Positions 44,632 through 56,598 of a DNA stretch of 64,000 nucleotides are shown piece by piece. Origin of the DNA: Gremmenia infestans (lineage: Eukaryota > Ascomycota > Leotiomycetes > Helotiales > Hamatocanthoscyphaceae). A model generated the notes under the pieces. The model saw only the letters and a program-made list of their open reading frames with translations, did not search any database and had not been told where the DNA came from. Each line of letters begins with the position of its first letter. Position 1 is the first letter of the stretch. The translations under genes were made by a program, and so were the position numbers. Location of the stretch: the NCBI GenBank assembly GCA_032629725.1, contig JAFEVB010000032.1:124001-188000 (forward strand), written 5' to 3'.

Positions 44632-45442
44632 TCAGCTACTCGTTCTACCCATCCCTTTCGATTTTCTCTGACGCTCAAGCATTTGTTTCAAGTGCCAGAC
44701 AAAACCCAGCACTATCTGAGACCAGCCCAGACTATTCAGGGCCCATTTGGATAGTGTAGTGTCTTTGTCGAGATGTGTTGTTCGTATGCCACTATATTGT
44801 GCGTTGCATACTGCGAAGGAACCTTTCTGCGGCCATCGTGTGAATAATTGTTCATCATTTGGGTGCAGTACGACTTGAACTTCTAGATGTGTTAGAGCGA
44901 CCAAGCGCAGAAAAATATCCTTGAGATGGTCTTTGTTCTTTGTCTTGAATACGAACTCTTGGCACCATGGTGGCGGGCCATCGATCGCAGCCCTGGCGCG
45001 AACATGTCGAGGTAAACGACGATAGAACGGCATTATGTTAGCCCCCCAGCTCATAGTAACTTTGATATGTTCGAGTCGAGGAGCAATTGCAGAAAACCTG
45101 TCGCTGAAGCTTAGTACCGACTGGACGTTTCCAAAATGAAATGTGTTGTATTTGTAGGATATTTCCAGGGCTTCGTTCTTGAATTTTTTGTTGACCAGGA
45201 GAGCGGATATGAATCGATTCGAACCAACAACGCATATGGTGCTCTCACCCCGCTGGTTTACTGCAAATCGGGGAGTAATGCCATTGTTCTCAACGAGAGC
45301 CAGTGTGAGGATCTGGTCGCGTAGCTCCCGGGGAAGTTCCAAGAATGGGAAATGCTTCTTCTAACCAGACCTGTTAGTGAGGGACCGAAAAACAAAGAAT
45401 GGGAAGTGGAATCACCTCTGAAGCTACAACCGATTGATCCAT
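44632..45442 (-). CDS. F-box-like (2EXR-type) domain protein
   Basis: Two exons (intron 45361-45415) give 251 aa. A nine-residue first exon (MDQSVVASE) joins KKHFPFLELPRELRDQILTLAL, the N-terminal F/LPxELRxxI helix-turn motif common to a large expanded family of filamentous fungi. ISALLVNKKFKNEALEISYKYNTFHFGNV follows, where a leucine-rich or structural repeat usually begins. The remainder (IAPRLEHIKVTM, LVALTHLEVQVVLHP) looks like irregular strand-helix repeats. Function unknown; an SCF-type adaptor role is only suggested by the F-box-like motif. Cytosolic or nuclear. A related broken copy lies 6 kb upstream. Confidence 0.75.
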
Positions 45443-46552
45443 ATTATCTGACTTTTTCGCTTCGGAGTCTGATGATGAGAAAGCCTGCTATTTCTTTGAT
45501 GTATTTGCAGCCTGTCGAAATCTCTAGCCGAGGACCACTGAGGGAATGTGATGCTGATGGTTTGAATAAAGTTAGGAAATGAGACGAAGATGTGTGGGAT
45601 GCCAAAAGCTTTATTTTATGTGGAATAAAATTCTGACGCCCCAGTGCCCACCTACCTTAGGGCCCAAACAATTCATGATGCTATACCGAATTAGAAGAAG
45701 CGATGGAGCACCCGGACGGGGAACGTCATTCATTGACAAGACGTTCTAAGAAAACCGAAGTCAAGAAATGTGAATAGGCCTTCCAACAGATCACCACTAT
45801 TTCTCAAATAGCTGCAAAGCGGAAAATTAGCGTTTTCAAGAACGAATTAAGTAGCTGTTTGGTAACACGAGAACGAGTACACAAAAAGAGAGGATGTTTC
45901 TTTTTAAAAGATATACGAGTAGAAGACAACAACAGTACTAAACGCAAATTTGAATCATATATAAAACAGCGAAACGCGCACGATAAAGCAATTGTAGATG
46001 CTGGTACACTGTCCTCGACCGTTGCTTGCCCATGTCTCAGCGATGAATCGCAGCATGTGTGAATACAAAACATCCAGCGCTCGCTGTCATATTTGCTAGG
46101 TATTGATTAGCTGTAGTCTCTGGCTGATATTTGCGGTAAAGATATATTGAAACGGCTAAAAATTTGAATAAGTCGATGGGGGAGTGAAAGAACTACATTT
46201 TTTGCTAGTTTGATGAAGAGGGGAGGATGCTCGAACTTGAACCCCTATTCAGGTACGCGAAGGGTGCCGTAGCACCAAGTTCAAACATGGCCGCCGTATT
46301 GCGGTGATTTCCGCTGCTTTCTAATCAGATAAGCACTACGAGAGTACGTACAGTACAGTACCTATTGTTGACTTATGACTTCAATGCTCCTTGTAGATGT
46401 ATTAAACTTGTATTTTTGTACCTTAATGGCTACCTGCTTGTATTAGAACCTAGATAGATTATATACTTTGGGAAGTCTATCTAGTCTTTTTGTCTTGTCG
46501 TTTCCCAGAGCCAAGAGTGGGGACCCACGAGTGGCGATATCACGAGTTGAAA
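45443..46552. other. Intergenic stretch (1.1 kb)
   Basis: Divergent space between the F-box-like gene and the vacuolar transporter. An imperfect inverted repeat lies at 46231-46286 (CGAACTTGAACC and CCAAGTTCAAAC arms around GGTGC-CGTA-GCACC). No gene supported. Confidence 0.4.
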
Positions 46553-48576
46553 ATGGCAGTCACAGATGTTCCTGCTGGCCGAACCCCCTCAGAAGAGACG
46601 CCATTGTTGAGAGAAGATGAAAGGCAGGGTCTCGACGATGATGGGAGTGAAGAGACGTTGGCTGACACAGGCGACGAGGAGGAATTGCGGGATCCGGATA
46701 GAGCGAACCAGCATGTGGGGAGAAGGAGAGGATTGCTAATTATATTGAGTGTATGGGCTTTGATTTTCCTGCAAGGTTGGTTTCTGATGAGTGAGTATAC
46801 GAGGAGATATTGGAACTGACTGTGAAATGAAGCATCGAATATGTCCGGTATCACTACAACACAGTCCAAAATCGCGGAAGATCTAGATGCTTTCTCTGAA
46901 GCTTCTTGGTTTACTTCTGCGTATCTAGTAAGTCACAGTTGCTTTGCAAACCCCCCATGTCGAAACAGTGCTGATTTAGATTAGATAGCCATGTCGAGTT
47001 GCTCGCCATTGGCTGCAAGACTTGCTCAGACCTTTTCTCCTCGAAACTGTATCTTTGTGGCATCCCTACTCTTTTCTACGGGAGGACTCGTTACATCACA
47101 GGCTCCAAACCTAATAGTCTTCCTGGTAGGCAGAGCAATTAGTGGAGTTGGCGGTGCTGGCATCATGACCATCTCATTCATCTTGGTCCTGGAGCTATCG
47201 GGGAAGAAAAGGAGAGGTTTGTTCATTGGACTCGTTAACTCGGGCTTCACAACCGGAGTATCTTTGGGAGCCGTGATTGCTGGTGCCTTAGTAAATGGTA
47301 TGGGATGGGTATGTTTACTTTGAACCGGCTTTGTGAAATTCGCTAATGAATTCGCAGAGGTTTCTCTTTTGGATACAAACTCCCCTGGCTGTAATTGCTG
47401 GCATTGGGATATTCCTCAGTATTCCTAAATCTTTCACGTCAGGATACAAACAAGGAGGAGAGCAATCCGTAGCTATCAAGCTGGCTAAGATCGATTACCT
47501 AGGTGCTGTTACGCTGGTAGGTACATCCTTCCATGGCTTGTTAATCATAACTAAAACCTACAGACTGCATCGTTATTCCTCTTCCTCTTCGGCCTCTCTT
47601 CCCCAAAAATCATCTGGACCCCAATAGTCATCTCCGCCATCCTTCTCACAGCTTTCATTCTAATCGAACTTTACATTGCCGCCGATCCGATCATCCCCGT
47701 CACGGTTCTCAAATCCCGTGGCGCGCTCCTCACTTGTGTCGCGCAGCTGGGTGTCATGATAGCAAGATGGATGGTCCTCTTTTATACCCCCGCATATGCA
47801 ATTGCCGTCCGCGGCTGGTCTCCCGCATTAGCAGGATCGATCCTGATTCCTACTAATGCGGGGTTTGCGTTGGGGGGTATGTTAGCAGGTGGATTACATA
47901 TCAAACGCGCGGGTTCATTTTGGCTGTATGTTCTACCCCTTCCCCCAATCAAATCAAAATACTTCCTAACGAAACCCCCAGAGCTTCCATAGTCTGCTTC
48001 GTCCTCTTCGGCTGCACCCTAGCCCTCCTCTCCCAAATCTCCAACCCCGATACCCCAGCGGCGTTATACCTCCTCTCCGTCTTCGTCAACGGGTTCAGCA
48101 TGGGCGCTGCGCTGAACTACACCCTCGCCCACCTCCTGCACTTAACCCCACCATCCACACACTTCATGTCCACGTCTCTGCTGACCACATTCCGTGGCTT
48201 CGCCGGCTCATTCGGGTCTGCGATCGGCGGCGGGCTCTTCGTGCGTATGCTGAAAGCGAATCTGGAAGAGGGGTTCGAGAAGCATGGTGGGTTGGGGGGG
48301 AGAGAAGATCTGGTGAGGCGTTTGTTGGGAAGTCCGGCGCTGGTGAAGAGCTTGGAGGGGGCAGAGCGTGCGGTTGCGGTGAGTGGGTATGTCGTAGCGG
48401 TCAAGTCGCTGTTCGTTGCTGGTACCGCACTGGTGGTAATCATGGTTTTTGTGCAAGCGGCGACGGGGTGGAAGGCGGGGGTTGAGGGGAAAGGTGAGAC
48501 GGAGGAGAACGTGGTTGGCAATGGAAGGGGTGTTGAAGATGAGGAGTGGGAAGAGGGAATGGAGCAGGGTGTTTAG
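46553..48576 (+). CDS. MFS vacuolar basic amino acid transporter (VBA/Fnx type)
   Basis: Six exons (introns 46776-46832, 46928-46984, 47309-47357, 47517-47563, 47926-47981) give 585 aa with about 14 membrane helices (DHA2-like). A cytosolic acidic N-terminus has SEETPLLRED, a dileucine-type vacuolar sorting signal. TM1-2: LFLQASNMSGITTTQSKIAEDLDAFSEASWFTSAYLIAMSSCSPLAARLAQ across introns. TM4-5: FLVGRAISGVGGAGIMTISFILVLELSGKKRRGLFIGLVNSGFTTGVSLGAVIAG, MFS motif C. Later FYTPAYAIAVRGWSPALAGSILIPTNAGFALGG, with a C-terminal FRGFAGSFGSAIGGGLFVRML. Expected to import basic amino acids into the vacuole; the close toxin-exporter relatives cannot be fully excluded, but the dileucine N-terminus favours the vacuole. 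Confidence 0.87.
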
Positions 48577-48724
48577 GCGTATAGAATGAATTAGACTTAG
48601 CTTAGATACCTAGGTATGCAAATATGAAGTTGCTTCAGTCGGAAATTACAGGAATATTCCAGTTGAGCTACCATGGAATTGTGCCTATGTAGGACGTATC
48701 TATTGACACCTACACAAGTACACC

Positions 48725-50016
48725 CTAATCAATAGTACAAATAATCTTCCCCTTCGTAGCATTCTTCTCCATCAACTGATGCGCCTCCACAATCTTCTCC
48801 CAAGGCAACACCTTTTCCACATAAATCTTAAACGTCCCATCTTCAAATTTATCCAAATAAGTCTCCAACTTATCCCTCAGCTTCCCCTGATACTCTGGAT
48901 CTCTGCTCCTCAAACTGGACCCTTCAAACCGAACCCGCTTCATCACAAAAGCCCTAATATCCACACCAGCCGGCAACTTTGTCCCACTCATCGCACCCAG
49001 GTGAACAATACGTCCATCCCGCGCCGCAGTATCCAGATTCCCCTGGAAGTAACTCTGTCCCACGAAATCGATAATCAGATCTACACCTTTTCCATCCGTG
49101 GCCTTCAACACTTCTTTGGACCAATCCTGAGTCTTGTAATTGAAACCAGCAGTAGCACCTAACTCCTTGACGCAGAAATCAATCTTCTCTTGCGAACTAG
49201 CTGTTACCTGTAGTCAAGAACAGGAAGTCAGAATTGTCTGATATAATAAGTTTTACAAGACGGGAAAAGGTCCTGCAAGAGTTGAGACAATACTACAGGA
49301 GTAGCTGACGCGGAAAGTGGGTCTTAAGATGTTCAAAATAGAAGATATTCCTCCGGGGGAAGTTACTTACATAGATAGCTGCCGCTCCGCCGATTTTCGA
49401 AAGCTGGATGCCAGCAATAGAGACAGATGATGCGCCGGCATGCCAGAGTACCGTTTTACCGCGCGTGAACTCGCCAACGAGGTACATAGCTTGAGTAGCT
49501 GTAATCCATGTCTATCTATCATCGTCAATACCAAATTTCTGTAATTCTTGCACTAAACATGCAAAGAAAATGTAAGATTACTAACCTCAGGGACACCAGC
49601 CGCCTCCTCCCAACTCAAATGGGCCGGCTTATGCAACAGCATTTTTGTATTAACGGCGATATACTCCGCATAAGCACCGCCGTAGGCTAACCCGAACACC
49701 TCATCGCCTTTCTTGAAGTTGTCTTTGGAATCAGGGCCTAGTTCTTCGACCGTGCCGCTGAATTCTACACCCAGGGTTTTGGGGGCTTGCGGTGGGACTG
49801 GGTAGTGTCCTTCGCGCTGGAGTAGGTCCATACGGTTTAGGCCAAAGGCTTTGACTTTTACTATTGCTTGCCCGGATGATGCGGATGGTTTGGGGATTGA
49901 GGCGATGTGAAGGGAGGTTGCTGGGCCGCTGCCATTGGTTATGTCTGCAGTGGTCAGATTGGGCGTGTGGAATATTTGAGACGTGATTACTTACCGACTG
50001 CACGCATGGTCGTCAT
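48725..50016 (-). CDS. NADPH:quinone oxidoreductase (zeta-crystallin type, MDR)
   Basis: Four exons (introns 49208-49370, 49512-49585, 49945-49994) give 334 aa. Zinc-free medium-chain reductase: MRAVDITNGSG, NRMDLLQREGHYPVPPQAPKTLGVEFSGTVEELG, KKGDEVFGLAYGGAYAEYIAVN and WEEAAGVPETWITATQAMYLVGE. The NADPH site is VLWHAGASSVSIAGIQLSKI, then KEVLKATDGKGVDLIIDFVGQSYFQGNLDTAARDGRIVHLGAMSG. A GRNVSR-like arginine region maps to FEGSSLRSRDPEYQGKL. Catalyses NADPH-dependent reduction of quinones or enals, in detoxification; cytosolic or peroxisomal. It resembles the TP53I3/PIG3 branch by its LRSRDPEYQ helix. Two start Mets (MTTM) are three codons apart. Confidence 0.92.
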
Positions 50017-50893
50017 GATTGCGGTACCTATTCTGTGACTTGACTTATTGGAATGGGAAGCTTTGTTTTGATGAGACGAGAGGAGGTAGGTGGGGTGGGA
50101 GAGAAAGATGAAATTTATGACATCAGCGGGGTAAATAAGTTCAGCTTACAAATCATCAGGGGTTGTTGGGCTGAAATGAGGAAAATCCGATACTGTTCCA
50201 CTAAGTAAAGGACTTTGAGTTCAACTTTATTGCGATGCGGTGGAATGATGTGAATAGAGTTGTGTTATGGCGCGCAACTTGTCGACTGGCGGGATTTGTG
50301 AGAGAACCCGCGGTACAGAAGTAGCGGAGATAGTTTATGTGAAGGTAATTTTCTGTCAAGGGAAGGCAGTGCCTTTTGTTTTGCTTTATAGCCGAGTATG
50401 GATTATTAATGTCTCCTGCAAGATGCTTGATAATTGAGCTGCAGACTTGTATTATAACATAACCGCCCTTAAGATTTGGGTGACATGTCTACCCAAGCAC
50501 CAATCATAACAGGAAAAGAGACTTATTCTAACGAGTTAGCAGTATGCTGGGGAATGTGCAAGGTTGTAACTCGGTCTCGTCCAACATATTGCACCATCCG
50601 ACAGGGCCTTTGTGCTTGTCCACCGGGCAGACTTCTAATCAGTACGCGTAAAGTCCTGCGTATTTGAAAAGTTCTCACTGCGACAGGAAAGAGAGCATTC
50701 AACCTCATTTGGACGACTGTTTGTAAATTCGGACACATATGCACAATATATCGGGCATGGTGGAATAGAAAAGTCAGTAAATTCTGTATTAGGCCATACA
50801 TACAGCCTCATCTATCTTGCAGCCAATTCCACAAGCCTTTTGATGAGATCCATAACGCCAGAAAATGCAACCAAGTCTAAAGCTACATAACCT
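50017..50893. other. Intergenic stretch (0.9 kb)
   Basis: Promoter side of the quinone reductase and 3' side of eIF3i. No gene or repeat supported. Confidence 0.4.
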
Positions 50894-52082
50894 TTACAGG
50901 TGCTGTTGCTGCGCTGCCTTAGCTTGCCTCTCTACCTCGTATGTGAAATCAAAGTAACCCTTGTCGAACTGGTGTACGCGAACATATCCATCCTCTCCTC
51001 CCGAAGCATATCCTCTGCCCTGTGGATCCACGGCGACTGTGTTCAGGGGACCGAAGTGGCCTCTGACTCTGCCAATCTCCTCTTCGAAGATCTTGTGGTA
51101 GAAACGGGCCTCGAATTTTCCTTGACGCGCGCTGGTCTGCGTGACACCCATAGCATCTTGTCCTCCTCCTAGGATGACAAAGTCTTTCTTGGGGGTGATG
51201 CAGGCGCTGTTTAGGGGTGTATCGGTGGTGTAGGTTTTCATAATCTCAAGGTCCTGTACATTGACGATCTATTAAAATGGACAGTTAGTTTCTCGTTCCC
51301 AAACATATGTCTTCTAGCATACCTTCGCTGACTTGTCCTTCGAAGCGGTGATGAAGTAGGTCCGATCTTGGGACCATTGGATGTCGGTGATCAGTTGGTC
51401 TAGCTCGTGAATTTGGACGTTGTCGATTTGTTCTCCAGTCTGGAAATCCCATCAGTAAGTCATCCTCCATATTTTGCTCAAGTCAACATACCTTAGCATT
51501 ATATTTCGAGACACTTCCATCCTCATGTCCAGCGATAATGTATTTGTTCAAGCAACTCCATCCGGCAACGGTGGCCTTACTCTCCTCACACGTAATGACC
51601 AGAGACTTCTCACTAGACTGCTCGGCGTTCACATCAAGGTTGATATCCAGAACAACGATCGTTCCCAAGAAACCCATTCGCTTTTCCGTGACAGCCAACA
51701 GCCGTGATCCATCTTCAGCGAATTCAACCCTCTTAACAGCGGTGTCGAAGTCCCATGTCTTGAGGCACTTTCCTGATTTGATATCCCATAATTTGACTGT
51801 ATTATCCGCAGCGCCCGTGGCGATGATGGTGCTTGTGGGGTCGACATCGACGGTCCAAAGAGCTCCCTGGTGACCATGATATGTTCCTAGGCGCTCTCCG
51901 TTGTGTGCGTACCATGCGCAGACGTGCTGGTCTTTGGCAGTTGAGAAGATGAGATCGCCATCTCTGTTGTATCTGCGAGAGAGTCAGTAGGGCGGTCTTT
52001 ACGCAGTGTTTTTCATAGCAGATGATGCGCACCTGATCTGGGTCAGAGCCCGCTCATGTCCTTGCAATAAAATTGGTCTCAT
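50894..52082 (-). CDS. TIF34: Translation initiation factor eIF3 subunit i (TIF34)
   Basis: Four exons (introns 51269-51322, 51440-51491, 51973-52032) give 340 aa, the normal length. A seven-bladed WD40 propeller starts MRPILLQGHERALTQIRYNRDGDLIFSTAKDQHVCAWY, the invariant eIF3i opening, then GERLGTYHGHQGALWTVDVDP, TGAADNTVKLWDIKSGKCL, CLNKYIIAGHEDGSVSKYN, QWSQDRTYFITASKDKSAKIVNV and the C-terminal block FVILGGGQDAMGVTQTSARQGKFEARFYHKIFEEEIGRV, ending in DGYVRVHQFDKGYFDF. It scaffolds eIF3b/g in the 43S complex on the ribosome. Essential in yeasts. Divergently transcribed from the C1-THF synthase gene. Confidence 0.96.
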
Positions 52083-52545
52083 GTTTGCAGTGGTGGGATA
52101 TTATTCTCAGTCGCAAGGCGAGGAGGGGCTTTAATATTGCTGTTTTTCGACTGCGGCTTGATTCCCCTCTAAAAGTTCGCGTGTGTTCGCCTCCAAAAAT
52201 CGAGTCACAGTGCGGGCCATTCAACCAATCAAGAGCGCCACATCCACATCCAAGTGACACCGTTACAGTATAACTTCTTTCCCATTCTCTGGGCGAAGGA
52301 TCTATCTGAGGCAGATCCGGCTCCTTCAAGCCTTGAGTCACTTTTCACATTCTTTGGATATACTGTACTACGCGTTATTACTCTTTCTTATCTGAGTCAC
52401 CGCAATTGTCTGTTTAGTGGCGTGGTCATTTGTTTTTGTCATTCTTTTCATCTCATCCTATTGGACACAGCTGCCACTGCAAAAACGCATCTTTTTACTC
52501 CGTTTGTACCTATCGTCCAGCGCAGTATCCGTGACAGACATTGTA
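52083..52545. promoter_or_regulatory. Divergent promoter of eIF3i and C1-THF synthase
   Basis: 463 bp between an essential translation factor and a one-carbon enzyme. It holds CCAATCAAG near 52224 (CCAAT-type) and pyrimidine-rich leaders toward the synthase. No TATA box is evident, as for housekeeping genes. Confidence 0.45.
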
Positions 52546-55500
52546 ATGTACACGCGGGTTCGGCCAAGCTCTTGCATGACCTGCCACATAGGAATGCGTC
52601 TGCATCTGCATCCTCCTCTAAAACCACTACCATTACCATTGTATACTCTAAAAGCAACATCACCAGTAGCAGCAGGATTTCCTCGGTCGCCATACAACCA
52701 GAAGAATTTGAGACGTTTTCATAGCGCGTCAGCCTTGTCTAAAGTGGCTGTTGGATACTTTGCAAAATCGCGGGGTCCAAGTTTGCGCCGACCAAGACCT
52801 TTCAGCCCCACCCCTCACTCCACGATTTCTTTCCTTTCGTCCTCTTCTCAACCACAATCGAGGCAATTCTCAAGCACACAGATCACAATGACGGCCACCA
52901 AAATTGATGGCACTGCCATTGCAAGAAGCATCCGTGAGAAACTTCAATCAGAGATCCAGGCTACTCAGAAGATCAATCCAAGATATAAACCTTCTCTGAA
53001 GATTTTTCAAGGTAATCAACCCCCTTAGACCGTCTGCGCTGCAATTGCATGCTAACATTGTGTCCTGCAGTTGGTGAACGATCTGACTCGAGTATGTTAT
53101 TTGACAAAGTTCAGTTTCCAAACCTCTGACAATTCTTAGCTACCTATGTTCGCATGAAATTGAAAGCTGCTGAAGAGGTAACTGCTCATCCTTAGACCTC
53201 AGACCTCCGTCAACACAGCTGATACCTTCTAGGCAAGCATTGATTGCGAAGTTCTCCGCTTTCCCGAAACAGTCAGCGAAGCCGAGCTTCTCGAACAAAT
53301 CACTCGCCTCAATTACGATCCTACGGTCCACGGCATCCTTGTCCAACTACCCCTCCCCCAAGACATCTCCGAATATGCAATCACTTCAGCTGTTGCAGAC
53401 GAAAAGGATGTCGATGGATTTGGTACGAACAATATTGGAGAGTTGGCAAAGCGTGGAGGGCACCCTTTGTTTACACCATGTACCCCAAAGGGTGTCATGG
53501 CCTTGCTCCAGGAAAGCGGCGTGGATCTGAAAGGCAAGAATGCTGTAGTTCTTGGACGCAGTGATATTGTGGGAAGCCCAGTCAGCTATCTTCTCAAGAA
53601 TGCCGATGCTACAGTTACTGTATGCCATTCAAAAACCGTCGGAATTGAAGAATACATCAAGCGAGCCGATGTGGTTGTTGCAGCCATTGGAAAGCCAAAC
53701 TTCGTCAAGGGCGAATGGTTGAAACCTGGGGCTGTGGTAATTGATGTTGGAACAAACTATGTCCCTGACGATACCAAAAAGTCTGGACAGAGACTGGTTG
53801 GAGACGTTGATTTCGCATCCGCCTCAGAAGTTGCTTCTCTAATCACACCTGTACCAGGTGGGGTCGGGCCAATGACTGTTGCTATGTTGCTACAAAATGT
53901 TGTTGACTCAGCTAAAATATATTTCGAACGACAAAAGGCCAGATCCATCTTGCCATTACCCCTGAAGATTCAAACACCGGTTCCCTCGGATATTGCTATC
54001 TCTAGAGCACAACACCCAAAGCAAATCACCCGCGTTGCAAAGGAAATTGGTATCGCCGGTCATGAACTCGAACCATATGGCGCATACAAAGCCAAGGTGG
54101 ATTTAAGTCTGCTCAAACGCCTAGAGCACCGAAGAAATGGCAGATACGTCGTGGTCACTGGTATCACCCCAACGCCCCTGGGCGAGGGAAAGTCCACGAC
54201 TACAATGGGTATCACACAAGCTATCGGAGCCCATCTCAACAGAATCGCTTTTGCAAATGTCCGTCAACCCAGTCAAGGTCCAACTTTCGGAATTAAGGGT
54301 GGCGCTGCGGGAGGTGGTTATAGTCAGGTTATTCCCATGGATGAGTTCAATCTCCATCTTACTGGTGATATCCACGCCATCACAGCTGCAAACAACCTTC
54401 TTGCTGCCGCAATTGAGACAAGAATGTTCCACGAGAACACCCAGAAAGACGCAGCACTTTATAAGCGCCTTGTACCAGCAAAGAAGGGCAAGCGCGAATT
54501 CCAACCAATTATGTACCGCCGTTTGAACAAACTTGGGATTACGAAGACAGACCCAAACGAGCTCACTGAAGATGAAATACATCGTTTCGCAAGATTAGAC
54601 ATCGATCCCTCTACCATCACCTGGAGACGAGTATTGGATGTTAATGATCGTCACTTGAGAGGCATTACCGTTGGAACCGCAGGAACCGAGAAGGGCCAGA
54701 CTCGAGAGACAGGATTTGATATCTCTGTTGCTAGCGAGTGTATGGCTATTCTGGCTCTAAGCAATGACCTTAATGACATGAGAGAAAGATTGGGGAAGAT
54801 GGTCATTGGATCATCGAAGAGCGGCGATCCAGTCACCTGTGACGATCTTGGTGCTGGGGGTGCCCTCACAGCATTGATGAAGGATGCCATCAAGCCCAAT
54901 CTTATGCAGACTCTGGAAGGAACGCCAGTATTTGTGCACGCTGGACCTTTCGCGAATATTAGTATCGGTGCAAGCTCTGTACTGGCTGATAAGCTTGCTT
55001 TGAAGCTTGCTGGTACTGAGTCTGACGAGAACCACAGTGAGAAGGCCGGATTCGTCATCACCGAAGCCGGATTCGATTTTACCATGGGAGGAGAGCGGTT
55101 CTTTAACATCAAGTGCCGATCTTCCGGTCTTGTTCCAGATGTAGTCGTTGTTGTTGCGACTGTCCGAGCTCTGAAGGTTCACGGTGGTGGTCCACCCATC
55201 ACCCCTGGTGGAGCACTGGACAAAGTATATCGCGAAGAGAATGTTGAGATTTTGCGCAAGGGTTGCGTCAATCTCAAGAAGCATATTTCGAATGCTAGAC
55301 AGTATGGTATACCAGTCGTTGTTGCAATCAACAAGTTCGAAACAGACACTGCTGCTGAGATCGAAGTTATCCGCGAGGAGGCTATCTCAGCCGGCGCTGA
55401 AGATGCCATCCCCGCCAATCACTGGGCGGAGGGTGGAAAGGGCGCCGTTGACCTCGCCAAGGGTGTCATCGCTGCCAGTGAGAAGGAGAAGAACTTCAAG

Positions 55501-55925
55501 CTTTTATACAGCTTGGAAGGCGATGTGCAAACACGTATTGAGGCTATCGGCAAGCAAATGTACGGTGCTGGGAAAGTTGAGTTTAGCGAGGTTGCGCAAA
55601 AGAAGGTCGACACCTACACTAAGCAAGGCTTTGGTAACTTGCCTATCTGTATTGCTAAGACGCAGTACTCTCTGTCCCATGACCCTGATTTGAAGGGTGC
55701 TCCTACCGGCTTTACTGTTCCAATTAGGGATGTTCGCTTAGCGGCTGGTGCCGGATATCTGTAAGTCTATTCTCCTCGACGCATATCTTGACAACACAAC
55801 CTGACATATAAAATAGTTACGCACTCGCTGCAGATATTCAGACTATCCCAGGCCTGCCCACAGCTCCTGGCTATCTTAATGTCGATGTCGATACTGAGAC
55901 GGGAGAGATCGATGGACTTTTCTAG
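52546..55925 (+). CDS. MIS1: Trifunctional C1-tetrahydrofolate synthase with probable mitochondrial presequence
   Basis: Five exons (introns 53012-53070, 53092-53139, 53178-53232, 55761-55816). From the upstream ATG the product is 1,053 aa; from the second ATG at 52888 it is 939 aa. The N-terminal ~300-residue catalytic domain is methylene-THF dehydrogenase/cyclohydrolase: TTYVRMKLK with the catalytic Lys, GILVQLPLP, DGFGTNNIG, PCTPKGVMALL, VVLGRSDIVGSPVSYLL and TPVPGGVGPMTVAMLL. The C-terminal domain is formate-THF ligase: TPTPLGEGKSTTTMGITQ (ATP site), RQPSQGPTFGIKGGAAGGGY, NLHLTGDIHAITAANNLL, PITPGGALDKVYREEN and IPGLPTAPGYLNVDVD. The 114-residue extension has no Asp or Glu and is rich in Arg, Ser and Pro (LRRFHSASALSK, RQFSST), typical of a mitochondrial presequence. 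Weak context at the first ATG and CACAATGAC at the second suggest dual targeting. Confidence 0.93.
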
Positions 55926-56598
55926 GGATACTTCCTGCATATATTTGGATTTCTTTTTGACTAAGAGCGGCATTTATCCAACCGTGCATGGCGTAGAAAA
56001 GGACGGAAAGCACATTCAACGTGTCTTGGTATGCATCTTCAACAGTGGCGTTGGGTAGATATAGCAAGATATCCATTCCCCTGATCAACCCAGGGGATAT
56101 TTATAGATGAGAAAGATGATTTACATATATGCTCCTCTGTGAGACAGTGGGTCTCTGTGATAAGTTTCGAAGTGAACGATGGATGGATGATCTGAGTATG
56201 GAAGCAGTTCTGGCAATCTTGCGCTGTTTGCAGATTTGGCAGGTATTGGAGAGGGGAGATCAACAATCCCAACTACCCACCCACGCATGCTTACACTTGC
56301 AGTGAACGGTGAATGAAGGACCTAGCAAACACAATATCCTCCCTCCGTGACTCAGGTAGGTATCCATCTCTTCTTCGAAATTCGCTCGCGATAAATGGCA
56401 GACAGGCAGGTTTGGGGGTATATCGTTATCATTATCTCGGCGCTTCAACGCATCCTACGATCTTCCTTCCATTGTATTGCACTGCACTGCACGACACCGC
56501 ATTCCTGTATCAACCTCCAACGGCCTGAATCCCATCTCGCAATCCAATTTTCCACTTCCCAAGCCAACTTAACCGCTCGCTGTCGCTCTGCTCCCCAT
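55926..56598. other. Convergent 3' intergenic stretch (0.7 kb)
   Basis: Between the tail-to-tail C1-THF synthase and CYSTM genes. It contains a short TGCAC array near 56475. No gene supported. Confidence 0.4.

Noticed and set aside
54121..54582. Long minus-strand frames opposite C1-THF synthase
   Set aside because: Shadows of a strongly coding plus strand.
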